This document shows, piece after piece, positions 1 to 9,276 of a stretch of DNA of 37,893 bases. The translations under genes were made by a program, and so were the position numbers. Within the stretch, counting starts at the first letter, position 1, and each line of letters starts with the position of its first letter. Origin of the DNA: Candidatus Sphingomonas excrementigallinarum (GTDB lineage Bacteria > Pseudomonadota > Alphaproteobacteria > Sphingomonadales > Sphingomonadaceae); the NCBI GenBank assembly GCA_019112965.1, contig DXIH01000197.1, positions 1-37,893 on the forward strand, written 5' to 3'. Below the pieces are notes generated by a model, which was given only the letters and a program-made list of their open reading frames with translations, was not told where the DNA came from and ran no database searches.

Positions 1-490
1 AGATACCCGCCAGGATGATGATCGCGGATATGCGGACGATCGAAAAATAACGACTATAATGATAGCCGATCGCAAAAAGGCAGAAGAACGTCAGGACGTT
101 CCAGAAGAACTTGACCCCGTCCACCGGGTAGCCGGTGTAGAGGACAGATCCGAACAGCGAGATCAGGAACGGCAGCCAAAGCGCGAGCGGAAGCGCAGCG
201 TCGGATTGCATCGCACGATTGGAAAACAGCGTGTAGCCGAGGAGGCAGAACGCGATGAACACAAACGCGAAGTTGAACAGGATGCCAAGTGTGAAGTTGG
301 CGGAGCCCATCGAAATGGTGGTGTCCATCAGCACGCGATCCAGCCCGAAGCGGATCGTCAGCAATAGGAACACAATACCGGAAAAGGGGGCGGCCATCCA
401 ACCGTTGCCACCCTTTGGCGAAGGTGCCCGCCCGCTTTGGCGCGCGCCGGGATGACCGATGCCGGTCAGGGTGGGAGCAGGGAAGGTCAT
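1..490 (-). CDS. O-antigen ligase/polymerase-like membrane protein, N-terminal part (runs off left edge)
   Basis: An open frame starts at the ATG ending at 490 and stays open to the window edge, giving about 163 residues. After a polar head of some 31 residues (many Pro, Gly and Arg) it becomes strongly hydrophobic, with at least four likely membrane helices (for example around GIVFLLLTI, LGILFNFAFVFIAF, ALWLPFLISLFGS and FWNVLTFFCLFAIGY). The pattern of many short-spaced helices resembles the N-terminal half of O-antigen ligase / Wzy-type polymerases, but the diagnostic periplasmic loop is outside the window, so the family is inferred. Its ATG overlaps the TGA of the upstream acyltransferase gene (ATGA), so the two are translationally coupled and probably serve the same surface-polysaccharide pathway. 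An in-frame ATG ending at 397 is an alternative start that would remove the polar head. Confidence 0.6.
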   Translation of the reverse strand, partial: MTFPAPTLTGIGHPGARQSGRAPSPKGGNGWMAAPFSGIVFLLLTIRFGLDRVLMDTTISMGSANFTLGILFNFAFVFIAFCLLGYTLFSNRAMQSDAALPLALWLPFLISLFGSVLYTGYPVDGVKFFWNVLTFFCLFAIGYHYSRYFSIVRISAIIILAGI

Positions 491-2523
491 CGCGTCACCC
501 GCGCAGGGCGAAGCGCCGTGTCGAAGGTCGGTCCCATGGCATCGGCGAACGCAATCGTGACATGGCCGTGATCCGCAAACACGCTATTCCCGCCCTGAAT
601 GAACTGGCAACTGTCCTGGCGGCAGATGAATTTCCGCACGTCGATCAGTGAGAGCTTTCCTTGCTGGGACAGGACGTTCTCCGTGTTGAGGACATTGGCG
701 AAATCCTCATCAAATGCGGCAGTGCTCACGCCGATCGGATGCCGAGGTCTACCGTGAAAGGCGAGATCGCGAGATACCACGCTTGGTAGCTCATATTCGG
801 GATTGGGAATAGCCGTGACGGCATAGACGGTCTTGCCCGCGGCCCGAAGGGCATCGACGGTTTTGGCAAAGCGGCGGGCCGCAGGCAGGAAACGTCGGTT
901 CGCCGATTTGGCGCCACCTTCGCTAGCGCCAGCCTCCTTGCGATATTGCGGCCAGTTTTGAGCCAGGATCACGATCTTGCCCGGAAGCTTTGCTATCTGG
1001 CGGAAGTTTTCGTTCTGGATCCGCGCGCAATCCGCGTCCTGCCCGCCGCGCACCGTCGGCGCGCAGCCATAGGCGTTGACCAGCACGGCCGAACGGCCAT
1101 GCAAGGCGCGCTTCAACGCAGGCACGTACATCTGGGCATGGCTGTCGCCCCACAGGATGATATCCGCCTTGCGAGGATCGCGTGAGGGAAGGTCTATGCC
1201 GCAGGCATAATAGGAGCCCAACGGGACGAAGGAGGACGGGCCACACCGCCAGCTGTCGTCCTGATCGGCGTTCAGCGCGACGATCGATGGCGAAAAGCGC
1301 TGCGGAAAGCCGCCGCTGAGGATAAGCGCCAGGCTGAGCAATGCCATGACGGCACCGGCGGCGGCCGACCATCCCCAGATCTTCGACCGCGAACTCACAT
1401 GGCGGAACGGGCGTTCGACATAACGCCAGGACAGATAGGCCGCAGCGACCGATGCCACGACCGCCAAGGTCGCCAGCGCAGGGGTGATGGGGTCGATATG
1501 CACATAGCGGACAAAGGCCAGGATGGGCCAATGCCACAGGTAGAGCGAATAGGAGATCAGCCCGATGAACCGCAGCGGCGCTGACCCCAGAATTGGCGAC
1601 AAGCCGTGCTCGCCCTTTTGTCCCGCCCAGATGATTAATGCGGACCCCAGCACCGGCGGGATCGCGCTGACGCCTGGAAAGGGTGTCGCTGCGCTATAGG
1701 TCAGGACCGAAAACACGATCATGGCGACGCCCGCGGCGGCGGCGGCAGCGCCGATCATGCGGTGGCGCACACCCGGTATCAACCCCGTCGCCAGCAGCGA
1801 CCCCGTCAGCAATTCCCAGGCGCGCGACGGCATGAGATAGAAGGCCATCACCCCCTTCATATTGCCGACGAGAAACTGGGCTGCCCAGAAGGACACCGCC
1901 ATCATCGCCACGATGGCGACCGGCAAAATCCGGCGCCGCCAGCGCCCCAGCACAAGGATGCACAGGGGAAAGAAGATATAGAACTGTTCTTCGACACCCA
2001 GCGACCAGGTGTGGAGCAGGGGCCATGTCTCGGTAATAGTGGCGAAATAGCCCGATTGACGCCAGAAATAGACATTGGAGCCAAACAGAAGGGCCGAGCC
2101 CATGCTTTTACCGAAGGCCAACAGGTCGCCGGGCAGCAGGATGAAGAAGGCCGCGATGGCCGACGTCACCATCATCGCCGTGAGCGCAGGCAAAATGCGG
2201 CGGAGGCGTCGTTCATAGAAGCGGGTGATCGACGAGTCCTGAAGCAGTCCCGTCGTGATGAGGAAGCCAGAGATGACGAAGAACACGTCGACGCCGACGA
2301 AGCCACCGAGGAAAATCTCGACCCCGGCATGGAAGAGCACGACTGGCACGACCGCCAGCGCGCGGAGACCATCAATGTCGGCGCGATAGGCGATCTTGCT
2401 GGGCTGAAGCGTCTCGGCAGGCTTATCCTCCGCAGCGGCCGAGCGCTGGTTGCTGCCCTCCGGCATCGACGGTCGAACAAAGGGATCGGCTATGCCGCCG
2501 GCGTGAGAGGTGACGGGCATCAT
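487..2523 (-). CDS. Acyltransferase family 3 / SGNH fusion (OafA/YrhL type)
   Basis: A 678-residue integral membrane acyltransferase of the kind that O-acetylates surface polysaccharides. Residues about 45-395 are the acyltransferase-3 domain: it opens with YRADIDGLRALAVV and an LFHAG motif carrying the family His (about H65), continues with GVDVFFVISGFLIT and LLHTWSLGVEEQFY (about 169-182), and has roughly ten hydrophobic helices. After the last helix (about 385-405) comes a periplasmic SGNH-type domain with the GDSH block (459-462, putative nucleophile S461) and a distal DHGHVT motif near the C-terminus. This two-domain form is well known for O-antigen, peptidoglycan and exopolysaccharide acetyltransferases. 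The acceptor cannot be read from sequence; coupling to the membrane protein downstream suggests an exported glycan. The start is uncertain because no strong ribosome binding site precedes the ATG-ATG at 2523/2520 and the first 42 residues look unconserved. Confidence 0.88.
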   Translation of the reverse strand: MMPVTSHAGGIADPFVRPSMPEGSNQRSAAAEDKPAETLQPSKIAYRADIDGLRALAVVPVVLFHAGVEIFLGGFVGVDVFFVISGFLITTGLLQDSSITRFYERRLRRILPALTAMMVTSAIAAFFILLPGDLLAFGKSMGSALLFGSNVYFWRQSGYFATITETWPLLHTWSLGVEEQFYIFFPLCILVLGRWRRRILPVAIVAMMAVSFWAAQFLVGNMKGVMAFYLMPSRAWELLTGSLLATGLIPGVRHRMIGAAAAAAGVAMIVFSVLTYSAATPFPGVSAIPPVLGSALIIWAGQKGEHGLSPILGSAPLRFIGLISYSLYLWHWPILAFVRYVHIDPITPALATLAVVASVAAAYLSWRYVERPFRHVSSRSKIWGWSAAAGAVMALLSLALILSGGFPQRFSPSIVALNADQDDSWRCGPSSFVPLGSYYACGIDLPSRDPRKADIILWGDSHAQMYVPALKRALHGRSAVLVNAYGCAPTVRGGQDADCARIQNENFRQIAKLPGKIVILAQNWPQYRKEAGASEGGAKSANRRFLPAARRFAKTVDALRAAGKTVYAVTAIPNPEYELPSVVSRDLAFHGRPRHPIGVSTAAFDEDFANVLNTENVLSQQGKLSLIDVRKFICRQDSCQFIQGGNSVFADHGHVTIAFADAMGPTFDTALRPARVTR

Positions 2524-3012
2524 GATCGGCCGCCCATCTTACGCCCGTGGCGGCGCGGTGTGCGCCTGCGCTGCATCATACGCGTCGTCCGATCGCGCGG
2601 TGTCAAAACCCATGATTATGCCAGCCCCCTTTGATCGGTTGGCTTAGATGGGCGGTTTGTACCACGCAACGCGGATGGCGTGGCGCAAGGGCGAGGGGCG
2701 GTTCATGCCGGATCACACGTCTTCCGGGACCTTCGTCAAAGAAAAGCGCTGCGCGATCCGGTGTTCGAAATTTTCAGGCGGAAAGGAAAATGGCGCATTA
2801 TCAAGGCGTAATATGCGTCTTCAGTAAAATGCCCGGCCGCCATCCCGACCGGGTCGCTTCGCCGGTCAGGATGGACATGGCTCCGTGGAACGAAATGACG
2901 CCGCGCGAGTTGTGCGTCTTTGGGACGGGTCTGTCACATTCAATGCAAATCGACCGTCGTCCTTTGCGCCTTGGACGAACGTAAAGCAGATCAACGGTCG
3001 TCGATCGCTACG
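2524..3012. other. Intergenic region without a supported gene
   Basis: About 490 bp separate the start of the acyltransferase gene from the end of the aldo/keto reductase gene, both leftward. I find no convincing coding frame: the longest rightward frame (2631-2984) has no domain-like sequence and no good ribosome binding site. The stretch around 2780-2835 is visibly more A+T-rich than its neighbours and holds a near-palindrome (CGCATTAT ... AATATGCG). It should contain the promoter of the acyltransferase operon and possibly the reductase terminator (hairpin at 2840-2874). A TTGACA-like and a TATGAT-like element occur in the leftward direction (2606-2601 and 2580-2575), but their 20-bp spacing is poor. 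Confidence 0.5.
2840..2874 (-). terminator. Hairpin, possible terminator downstream of the aldo/keto reductase
   Basis: The arms 2840-2852 and 2862-2874 pair over 13 positions with one mismatch (CCATCC-C-GACCGG against CCGGTC-A-GGATGG) around a 9-nt loop. It lies about 140 bp past the reductase stop codon. There is no immediate T-run on the leftward strand (an ATTTTAC stretch follows about 11 nt later), so it could be a weak or Rho-assisted terminator, or only a structured spacer. Confidence 0.35.
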
Positions 3013-4095
3013 TCAACCTGCGTTCGATACACCTTGCGCCTTGGGCAGCTCTGCAATGTCGGAGGATTCAGCCCATAGATTGATCCCGCCATCCTGTGCC
3101 GCCTGATCGATGGCGGTGAGTTCCTCGGCTGCGAAGTCCAGCCGCGCGACGGCATCCAGGGAATCGTCCAGTTGCTCCACTGTCCGCGCACCGATCAACG
3201 CAGAGGTGACGCGGGGATCGCGCAAGACCCAGGCAATCGCCATCTGCGCCAGGGTCTGTCCGCGTGCCTGGGCAATCTCGTTCAGCCGCCCGATCGCCGT
3301 CAGATTTTGCTTGGTCAGCAGCGACTGCGACAGCGATCCGCCCCGGCTGGCCCGTGCTTCCTGCGGCACCCCGTTCAGATATTTGCTGGTTAGCATACCC
3401 TGGGCCAGCGGAGAAAAGGCGATGCATCCCGTGCCCAGGTCCTCCAATGTTGCGAGGAGATCGCGCTCGATCCAGCGGTTGAGGATCGAATAGCTCGGCT
3501 GATGGATGAACAGAGGCACCTTTTCCTCGGCCAGGATGGCCGCTGCGCGCCGGGTCAGCCCCGCGTCATAGGAGGAAATGCCGACGTAAAGCGCCTTGCC
3601 CTGTCGGTGCAGCTGGACCAGCGCGCCCATCGTCTCCTCCAGCGGCGTTTCCGGATCGACGCGGTGCGAATAGAAGATATCGACATAATCGACACCCATC
3701 CGCTTCAGGCTCTGGTCGCAGCTCGCGATGAGATATTTCCTGGACGATCCGATATCGCCATAGGGCCCCGGCCACATGTCCCAGCCCGCCTTGGTCGACA
3801 GGATCAGCTCGTCGCGGTGGCCAGCGAAGTCGGTCGCCATCACCCGCCCGAAATTTTCCTCGGCCGAGCCATAGGGCGGGCCGTAATTGTTCGCGAGGTC
3901 GAAATGGGTGACGCCCCGGTCGAAGGCGCGGCGCAGGATTGCGCGACCCGTCTCGAACACATCGGTCCCGCCGAAATTCTGCCACAGCCCCAGGCTGATC
4001 GCGGGCAGCTTCAACCCGCTTCGCCCCGTGCGGCGATAGGGCATCCGGCCGTCATAGCGCGCCGGGTCGGCGGTATAAGGATCGGGAAAAGCCAT
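3013..4095 (-). CDS. Aldo/keto reductase (YghZ / L-glyceraldehyde-3-phosphate reductase-like)
   Basis: A cytosolic NADPH-dependent aldo/keto reductase of 360 residues. The catalytic tetrad is visible as D66 and Y71 (THFDLANNYG), K102 (LSTKAGWDMWPG) and H144 (YSHRVDPETPLEE). The opening MPYRRTGRSGLKLPAISLGLW and the GPPYGSAEENFG loop are typical of the YghZ/Kv-beta-like group, which reduces small aldehydes such as L-glyceraldehyde 3-phosphate and methylglyoxal. I place the start at the ATG ending at 4095 because AGAGGA lies 8 nt upstream; the frame stays open to 4152 but the extra 19 residues look unconserved. The gene follows the Mfd-like gene on the same strand after 66 bp and may be cotranscribed. 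The physiological substrate is not shown by the context. Confidence 0.9.
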   Translation of the reverse strand: MAFPDPYTADPARYDGRMPYRRTGRSGLKLPAISLGLWQNFGGTDVFETGRAILRRAFDRGVTHFDLANNYGPPYGSAEENFGRVMATDFAGHRDELILSTKAGWDMWPGPYGDIGSSRKYLIASCDQSLKRMGVDYVDIFYSHRVDPETPLEETMGALVQLHRQGKALYVGISSYDAGLTRRAAAILAEEKVPLFIHQPSYSILNRWIERDLLATLEDLGTGCIAFSPLAQGMLTSKYLNGVPQEARASRGGSLSQSLLTKQNLTAIGRLNEIAQARGQTLAQMAIAWVLRDPRVTSALIGARTVEQLDDSLDAVARLDFAAEELTAIDQAAQDGGINLWAESSDIAELPKAQGVSNAG

Positions 4096-4161
4096 GACAA
4101 AATCCTCTACAGTCGATGCGCGGACCCAGCGCCGGGCGGGCGTCGCCGTCAATCACCTGGC

Positions 4162-7100
4162 TCAAGCCAGCACCTCGTTCAGCCTTGCCAGCCGATCGGC
4201 GGGGCTGTCGAGCCGTTCCTTCAGCAGATAGCGGCCGTCCTTCTGCTCCATCCCCTCGATCGCGCCAAGGGTGGAGTCGCGGCCATGCGGAGTCAGCGCG
4301 ATGGCGGCGGGCCCCGCATCGATCCGCGCGATCCCCATGGCGCGCATCCGTTCCCGCAAGCGCGCAAGGGTCAGCAGCGTGGCGACGTCTTCGGGCAATT
4401 CGCCGAATCGATCCTCCAGTTCCGCCTCGAACGCGTCGATCGCGGCATCGTCGCGCAGTCGTCCCAGCCGGGCATAAAGCGAGATGCGCAGGTCTTCGTC
4501 CGGAATCCAGGCTTCGGGCAGGCGCCCCTCGACACCGATACGCAGCTCGGGCGTCCAGCGCTCGACCATCTCGCCCCGCGCGGTGCGTAGCGCGTCTTCC
4601 AGCAATTGCTGGTACAGCTCTACCCCGATCAAACGCATGTGCCCGGCCTGGGTATCGCCCAGCAGGTCGCCCGCGCCGCGCATGTCCAGATCGCGCGCGC
4701 TGATCGCGAACCCCGCACCCAGCCGGTCGAATGCCTCCAGCGTGCGCAGCCGTTTCAGGGTGCGCGGCGCGATGGCGTCCTCGCCCTTGGCGAACAGCAG
4801 CACCTGTCCACGCCGATGTCCGCGCCCGACGCGTCCGCGCAACTGGTGAAGCTGCGCCAGGCCGAAGCGGTCGGCGTGGACGATCGCCATGGTGTTGGCG
4901 CGCGGCACGTCCAGCCCCGCCTCGATGATGTTGGTCGCCAGAAGGACATCGCCTTCGCCCCGGCCGAAGCGGACCATGACGTCGTCGATTTCGGCGGCGG
5001 GCAGCTTGCCATGCGCCTGCATCACCTCCAGTTCGGGCACGATCCGGGCGAGCTTTTCGGCGAGTGGCGCCATGTCGGCGATGCGCGGGACGACGACGAA
5101 ACTCTGCCCCCCGCGCGACCGCTCGCGCAGCAGGGCGGCACGCAGCGTTTCTGGTGAGAAGGTGGACACGGCGGTGCGGATCGGCTGGCGCCGGGCGGGC
5201 GGGGTGGCGATGATCGACAATTGGCGCAAGCCCACCAGCGCGGCCTGCAGCGTGCGCGGGATGGGCGTGGCGGACAGGGTCAGGACATGGCCCGACGACA
5301 GCGCCTGAAGCCGGGCCTTGTCGGCGGCACCGAAACGCTGTTCCTCGTCGACGATGACCAGCGCCAGGTCCTTATAGGTAATGCCCTTGGCCGCCACCGC
5401 GCCGGTGCCGATCACGATGCGGATGCTGCCATCGGCGAGCCCGGCCTTGACCTTGCGCTTCTCGGCGGCGGTAGACAGGCGGGATAGCCCTGCAACCGCG
5501 ATGCCCGCTTCCTCGAACCGCGCGGCAAAGCTGTCGAGATGCTGGCGGGCCAGCACGGTGGTCGGCGCGGCCACCACCACCTGTTTTCCGGCAAGCGCCG
5601 CGATGGCGGCTGCACGCAGTGCGACCTCGGTCTTGCCGAAGCCGACATCGCCGACGACCAGCCGGTCCATCGGCCGCCCCGAGGCCAGGTCGGCGCGCAC
5701 CGCCTCGATCGCGGTCAACTGGTCGGGGGTCTCGCTATAGGGGAAGCCCGCGGCGAACCGCTCATATTCGGCGACCGGGGGATCGAGAACGGGAGCGTGC
5801 CGCTCGGCGCGTTCGGCGGCCATCTCGGTCAACTGGCGTGCGGTCTGGGCAATCGCCTCATCGATGCCGCGTCGCCGCTCATGCCAGCTCTTGCCGTCGA
5901 GCGTATCGAGGCGAACCGCGTCGTCCTCGCCGCCATAGCGCCACAATCGGTCGGCCTCGGCTACCGGAACCAGCCGGGTGGCATCGCGGGCATATTCCAG
6001 CTTGATCGCGTCGCCGGAGATGCCATCCTGTCCGTCGATCGTCTCCAGCCCGATGACCGTGGCGATGCCGTGATCTTCGTGGATGACGGTGTCGCCGACT
6101 CGGATTTCGGCGGTCTGCATCAGCGACAGGTCGATATGCGGGCCCCCCCCGTCCTCGCGTTCGGCCCGGCTGCCGAGCAGGTCGGCGGCGCTGACCGCCA
6201 GGATGCCGTCACGCGCAAAACTGCGTTCGGCGGGGACCACCAGCGTCAGGAGCGCTCCGGATTTGGCCGTCGCGACTTCGTGCCAGCTTGTCCCACGTTT
6301 GGCGGTCTTGCGAAGGACGTTGTCGACGCGTTTGCCCAGGAATCGCAGGTCGCGCTCGCTGCCCATCAGCACAACTCGGATGCCGTTCTTCATCGCGGCA
6401 CGGGCGGTGGCGGCGAAGTCGCGCAAGGGCGAGCGGCTTTCCACGAAGCGCGGCGGCGGCTCTGCGATGCGGAAGATGGCGGCCGTTTCGCGCTTGTCGA
6501 GCGCTTTCCGCCAGGCGCTGTCGGCGATCATGTCGCGTGCCGCCCGCTTCGACCCGCGCTTGGCGACATCGGCGCTCAACAGCAACAGGCGGCGGCGACG
6601 CTCGTCGGCGGCGGGTTCGATGATGACGCAGGCATCCGGTAGATGGTCGAGCAGGCTTGTCCGTGTCTCGCCGAGCGGTGGTTCGGCCACCCGGCCAAGC
6701 TCGCGGCGCTGGATTTCGCCGATGCTGCGCTGGTCGGCGGGATCATAGGACCGGATCGCGATGATCCGGCCTTCCGCCACTTCGATACGCAACGGCTGTT
6801 CGGCGTCGGCGGGGAATATGTCGAGGACATGGCCGCGAAGCGCCACCTCGCCCGGCTCATCCACGCGTTCGTCGGCGACATAGCCCAGGTCGAGCAGCAT
6901 CGCGTGAAGCTGGCCCAGATCGCACGCGTCATCGATCGCGACGCAGGGCGGCTCGGCAGCATAGGTTTCGGGCGGCGGAAGGGCGCGAGCGAGCGCTTCG
7001 CCCGAGGTGACGAGGGCGATACGACTCCGATCCTTTGCCGCCAATGCCATTTGGGCACGGTGCAGCGCCGATACGCGCTGCCCGACATTGGCGGGTGAGG

Positions 7101-7341
7101 CAGGCGCGTCGTCGCCCGGCAGGGCGTCGGAACCGGGGCAGAATAATATGGTCGCAACGGGCGCCATCGCCTCCAGCATCCGCGCAACACCAGCTGCGCG
7201 GGTCTCACCCGTGACGGCGAGGATGATGTCCGACCGGCCGAGGATTTCCGCAGCACCCGCCGCCAGCTCGGCAATACCCGGCAGCGGCACGGGACCGTCT
7301 CCTGCGGGGGGCATGGTGGCAATCTCGGCTTCGGACAACAT
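4162..7341 (-). CDS. mfd: Mfd-like transcription-repair coupling factor (divergent, shorter form)
   Basis: A 1,059-residue superfamily 2 translocase with full Mfd order. Residues 1 to about 370 correspond to the UvrB-like module, still showing a degraded version of the family motif as CPGSDALPGDDAPASP. The RNA-polymerase-interacting domain is about 414-474 (GDTVIHEDHGIATVIGLE, IKLEYARDATRLVPV). Motor motifs follow: GDVGFGKTEV (564-573), VDEEQRFG (about 664-671), SATPIPRT (690-697) and QLRGRVGR. A TRCF C-terminal domain occupies about 925-1025. Mfd dislodges stalled RNA polymerase and recruits UvrA. Canonical proteins are near 1,150 residues, so this one is about 8% shorter; the unusual N-terminal motif leaves open that it is a second Mfd paralogue of sphingomonads. 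The start is uncertain: a TTG ending at 7374, this ATG and an ATG ending at 7314 are all possible. It is divergent from the dehydrogenase gene. Confidence 0.85.
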   Translation of the reverse strand: MLSEAEIATMPPAGDGPVPLPGIAELAAGAAEILGRSDIILAVTGETRAAGVARMLEAMAPVATILFCPGSDALPGDDAPASPANVGQRVSALHRAQMALAAKDRSRIALVTSGEALARALPPPETYAAEPPCVAIDDACDLGQLHAMLLDLGYVADERVDEPGEVALRGHVLDIFPADAEQPLRIEVAEGRIIAIRSYDPADQRSIGEIQRRELGRVAEPPLGETRTSLLDHLPDACVIIEPAADERRRRLLLLSADVAKRGSKRAARDMIADSAWRKALDKRETAAIFRIAEPPPRFVESRSPLRDFAATARAAMKNGIRVVLMGSERDLRFLGKRVDNVLRKTAKRGTSWHEVATAKSGALLTLVVPAERSFARDGILAVSAADLLGSRAEREDGGGPHIDLSLMQTAEIRVGDTVIHEDHGIATVIGLETIDGQDGISGDAIKLEYARDATRLVPVAEADRLWRYGGEDDAVRLDTLDGKSWHERRRGIDEAIAQTARQLTEMAAERAERHAPVLDPPVAEYERFAAGFPYSETPDQLTAIEAVRADLASGRPMDRLVVGDVGFGKTEVALRAAAIAALAGKQVVVAAPTTVLARQHLDSFAARFEEAGIAVAGLSRLSTAAEKRKVKAGLADGSIRIVIGTGAVAAKGITYKDLALVIVDEEQRFGAADKARLQALSSGHVLTLSATPIPRTLQAALVGLRQLSIIATPPARRQPIRTAVSTFSPETLRAALLRERSRGGQSFVVVPRIADMAPLAEKLARIVPELEVMQAHGKLPAAEIDDVMVRFGRGEGDVLLATNIIEAGLDVPRANTMAIVHADRFGLAQLHQLRGRVGRGHRRGQVLLFAKGEDAIAPRTLKRLRTLEAFDRLGAGFAISARDLDMRGAGDLLGDTQAGHMRLIGVELYQQLLEDALRTARGEMVERWTPELRIGVEGRLPEAWIPDEDLRISLYARLGRLRDDAAIDAFEAELEDRFGELPEDVATLLTLARLRERMRAMGIARIDAGPAAIALTPHGRDSTLGAIEGMEQKDGRYLLKERLDSPADRLARLNEVLA

Positions 7342-7543
7342 GCGCAACGACCGGCACTCCAGCAGACATGGCAAGGCTTTTCGAACGGGTGGGCACGTCG
7401 GCCGTTCCGCCGAAGATCAAAGACTTATCCCCGGCGATTGGCGGAACCCTTTCGGACCTTGGCACTTCAACGCCGGGACGGGTCGATCCGTACGATGATC
7501 GCCATCAAGGCGCCGCAGGCTGCACTGTCCAAGGAGAATGACG

Positions 7544-8347
7544 ATGGATCTGGGTATCAAGGGGCGCATCGCGCTCATCAGCGGCGCGGACTCCGGCATG
7601 GGCAAGGAAACCGCGCGACTGTTGCTGGAGGCGGGTGTGCGTGTCGCGCTAACCGACAAGCCGGACGGCACGTTGGACGACGCCATCGAGGAACTGTCGC
7701 CACTGGGCGAGGTGATCGCGGTCACCGGCGACGTCACCCGGGTCGAAGAGGTGCGATCCATCTGGGCGAAGGTCCGCGAGCGGCTCGGCGATCCCGATAT
7801 CTATGTGAACGCAGCGGGCGTCACCGGGGCGACGGGCGACTTTCTGGAGATCGACGACAAGGGCTGGCAGGAGACGATCGACATCGACCTGATGGGCGCG
7901 GTTCGCATGTGCCGCGAGGCGATTCCAGCGATGCGCCAGCAGAACTGGGGGCGGATTGTTCTGTTCGCGTCCGAGGATGCGGTGCAGCCCTATATCGATG
8001 AACTGCCCTATTGCGCGGCGAAAGCCGGTATCCTCAGCCTCGCCAAGGGGCTGTCCAAGGCGTACGGCCCCGACAATGTGCTGGTGAACACCGTCTCGCC
8101 CGCCTTCATCGCGACCCCGATGACCGACAAGATGATGAAGAAGCGCGCCGAGGAAAAAGGCGTCAGCTTCGACGAGGCGATCGAGACATTCCTGGATGAG
8201 GAACGCCCCGGCATGGTGCTGAAGCGGCGCGGTCGCCCCGAAGAGGTCGCTGCCGCCGTCGCCTTTCTGGTGTCGGAGCGGGCGAGCTTTATCAACGGCG
8301 CTGGCATCCGGGTCGACTCCGGGTCGGTCTTTACCATCGCGGGCTGA
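7544..8347 (+). CDS. Short-chain dehydrogenase/reductase
   Basis: A classical SDR of 267 residues. The cofactor loop is SGADSGMG (13-20, the TGxxxGxG position with Ser for Thr), followed by D64 (TGDV), the NAAG motif (89-92) and the catalytic S143, Y156 and K160 (YCAAK). The C-terminal GRPEEVAAAVAFLVSERASFINGAG stretch is typical of the family and ends in a normal G-rich tail. The start is the ATG at 7544, seven nt after AAGGAG (7531-7536); an upstream in-frame ATG at 7538 is too close to that site. Substrate is unknown: SDRs of this sequence type act on sugars, steroids or acyl thioesters. It is divergent from the Mfd-like gene and precedes the GH16 gene by 67 bp on the same strand, so cotranscription is possible. 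Confidence 0.92.
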   Translation: MDLGIKGRIALISGADSGMGKETARLLLEAGVRVALTDKPDGTLDDAIEELSPLGEVIAVTGDVTRVEEVRSIWAKVRERLGDPDIYVNAAGVTGATGDFLEIDDKGWQETIDIDLMGAVRMCREAIPAMRQQNWGRIVLFASEDAVQPYIDELPYCAAKAGILSLAKGLSKAYGPDNVLVNTVSPAFIATPMTDKMMKKRAEEKGVSFDEAIETFLDEERPGMVLKRRGRPEEVAAAVAFLVSERASFINGAGIRVDSGSVFTIAG

Positions 8348-8414
8348 CCCGGCGCGGCTTGGCGTCAGCTCGTCGATCGGCCTATACCCTCTCAGAAGCG
8401 GAGAGAGGATGGCA

Positions 8415-9269
8415 ATGAAAAGAACGGCTTGGTGGCTGGCTGGCATGACCTTGCTGGCCACCGGGGCTGACGCCCAACAGGTCGAGGCTCCGTCGCTCGG
8501 TGCGACCAGTTATGCCTATGACGGCGCGATGGCGGCACCGGCCAAGCGGCCGAGTTTCGGCGACGAGTTCAACGGGGCGATCGACACGCGGCGCTGGCGT
8601 TGGGACACGGGCCAGAACAAGACGGGCTGGCCCAATCACGAACTGCAATATTATGCGGGGCCCGACCGGACCAACGCCCGCATCGAGAAGGGCGCGCTGG
8701 TAATCGAGGCGCGGGCGGAGTCGCTGCGCAACGAGCCCGATTGGGGCGGCCAGCGCTACAGCTCGGCCAAGTTGGTGACCAAGCAGACGCTGGGCTACGG
8801 CTTCTATGAGGTGCGTGCGCAACTGCCGTGCGGGCGGGGCATGTGGCCCGCCATCTGGCTGTTGCCGATGGACGGATCGCGCTGGCCCGATGGCGGCGAG
8901 ATCGACATCATGGAGATGGTCGGCTTCGATGCGGACGTGATCCACGCGACCGTCCACTCCGCCGCCTTCAATCACCGCCTGAAGACCCAGCGTGGTGCCC
9001 AGCTGCGCGTGGCGGGGGCGTGCAGGGATTATCACCGCTATCAGCTGGAATGGACGCCGGAGACGATCACGATCGGCGTCGACGGGCGCGCCTATATGCG
9101 GGTGAAGAACGATCAACCGGGCGGCGCGGCGGCCTGGCCGTTCACGCGGCCCTATTCGCTGATCCTGAACCTGGCGGTCGGGGGTGACTGGGGCGGGCAG
9201 AAGGGCGTGGATGATGCCGCGTTGCCCCAGGTGATGAGGGTCGATTACGTACGCTATTGGAAGCGCTGA
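8415..9269 (+). CDS. Secreted GH16 endo-beta-1,3(4)-glucanase-like hydrolase
   Basis: An exported glycoside hydrolase of family 16, 284 residues. A Sec signal peptide (MKRTAWWLAGMTLLATGADA, cleavage about 20/21) is followed directly by the catalytic beta-sandwich. The GH16 signature GEIDIMEMVG (161-170) supplies nucleophile E162, D164 and acid/base E167; WPAIWLLP before it and NLAVGGDWGG later are also family landmarks of laminarinase-type members. Likely substrates are beta-1,3- or mixed-linkage beta-glucans, cut in the periplasm or outside the cell; GH16 also covers other galactans, so specificity is inferred. The ATG at 8415 is chosen because GAGAGAGG sits six nt before it; another ATG lies at 8409 inside that site. 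The gene ends at a large palindromic repeat. It lies about 9 kb from the xylan locus and need not be coregulated. Confidence 0.9.
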   Translation: MKRTAWWLAGMTLLATGADAQQVEAPSLGATSYAYDGAMAAPAKRPSFGDEFNGAIDTRRWRWDTGQNKTGWPNHELQYYAGPDRTNARIEKGALVIEARAESLRNEPDWGGQRYSSAKLVTKQTLGYGFYEVRAQLPCGRGMWPAIWLLPMDGSRWPDGGEIDIMEMVGFDADVIHATVHSAAFNHRLKTQRGAQLRVAGACRDYHRYQLEWTPETITIGVDGRAYMRVKNDQPGGAAAWPFTRPYSLILNLAVGGDWGGQKGVDDAALPQVMRVDYVRYWKR

Positions 9270-9276
9270 ACCTATT

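Noticed and set aside
2575..2606. Sigma-70-like promoter for the acyltransferase gene (TTGACA and TATGAT on the leftward strand)
   Set aside because: The spacing is 20 bp, well outside the usual 16-18 bp, so I do not list it as a feature.
2631..2984. 117-codon rightward frame in the long intergenic region
   Set aside because: No ribosome binding site, no recognisable motif, and a composition (many Arg, Trp and Cys) unlike the neighbouring genes.
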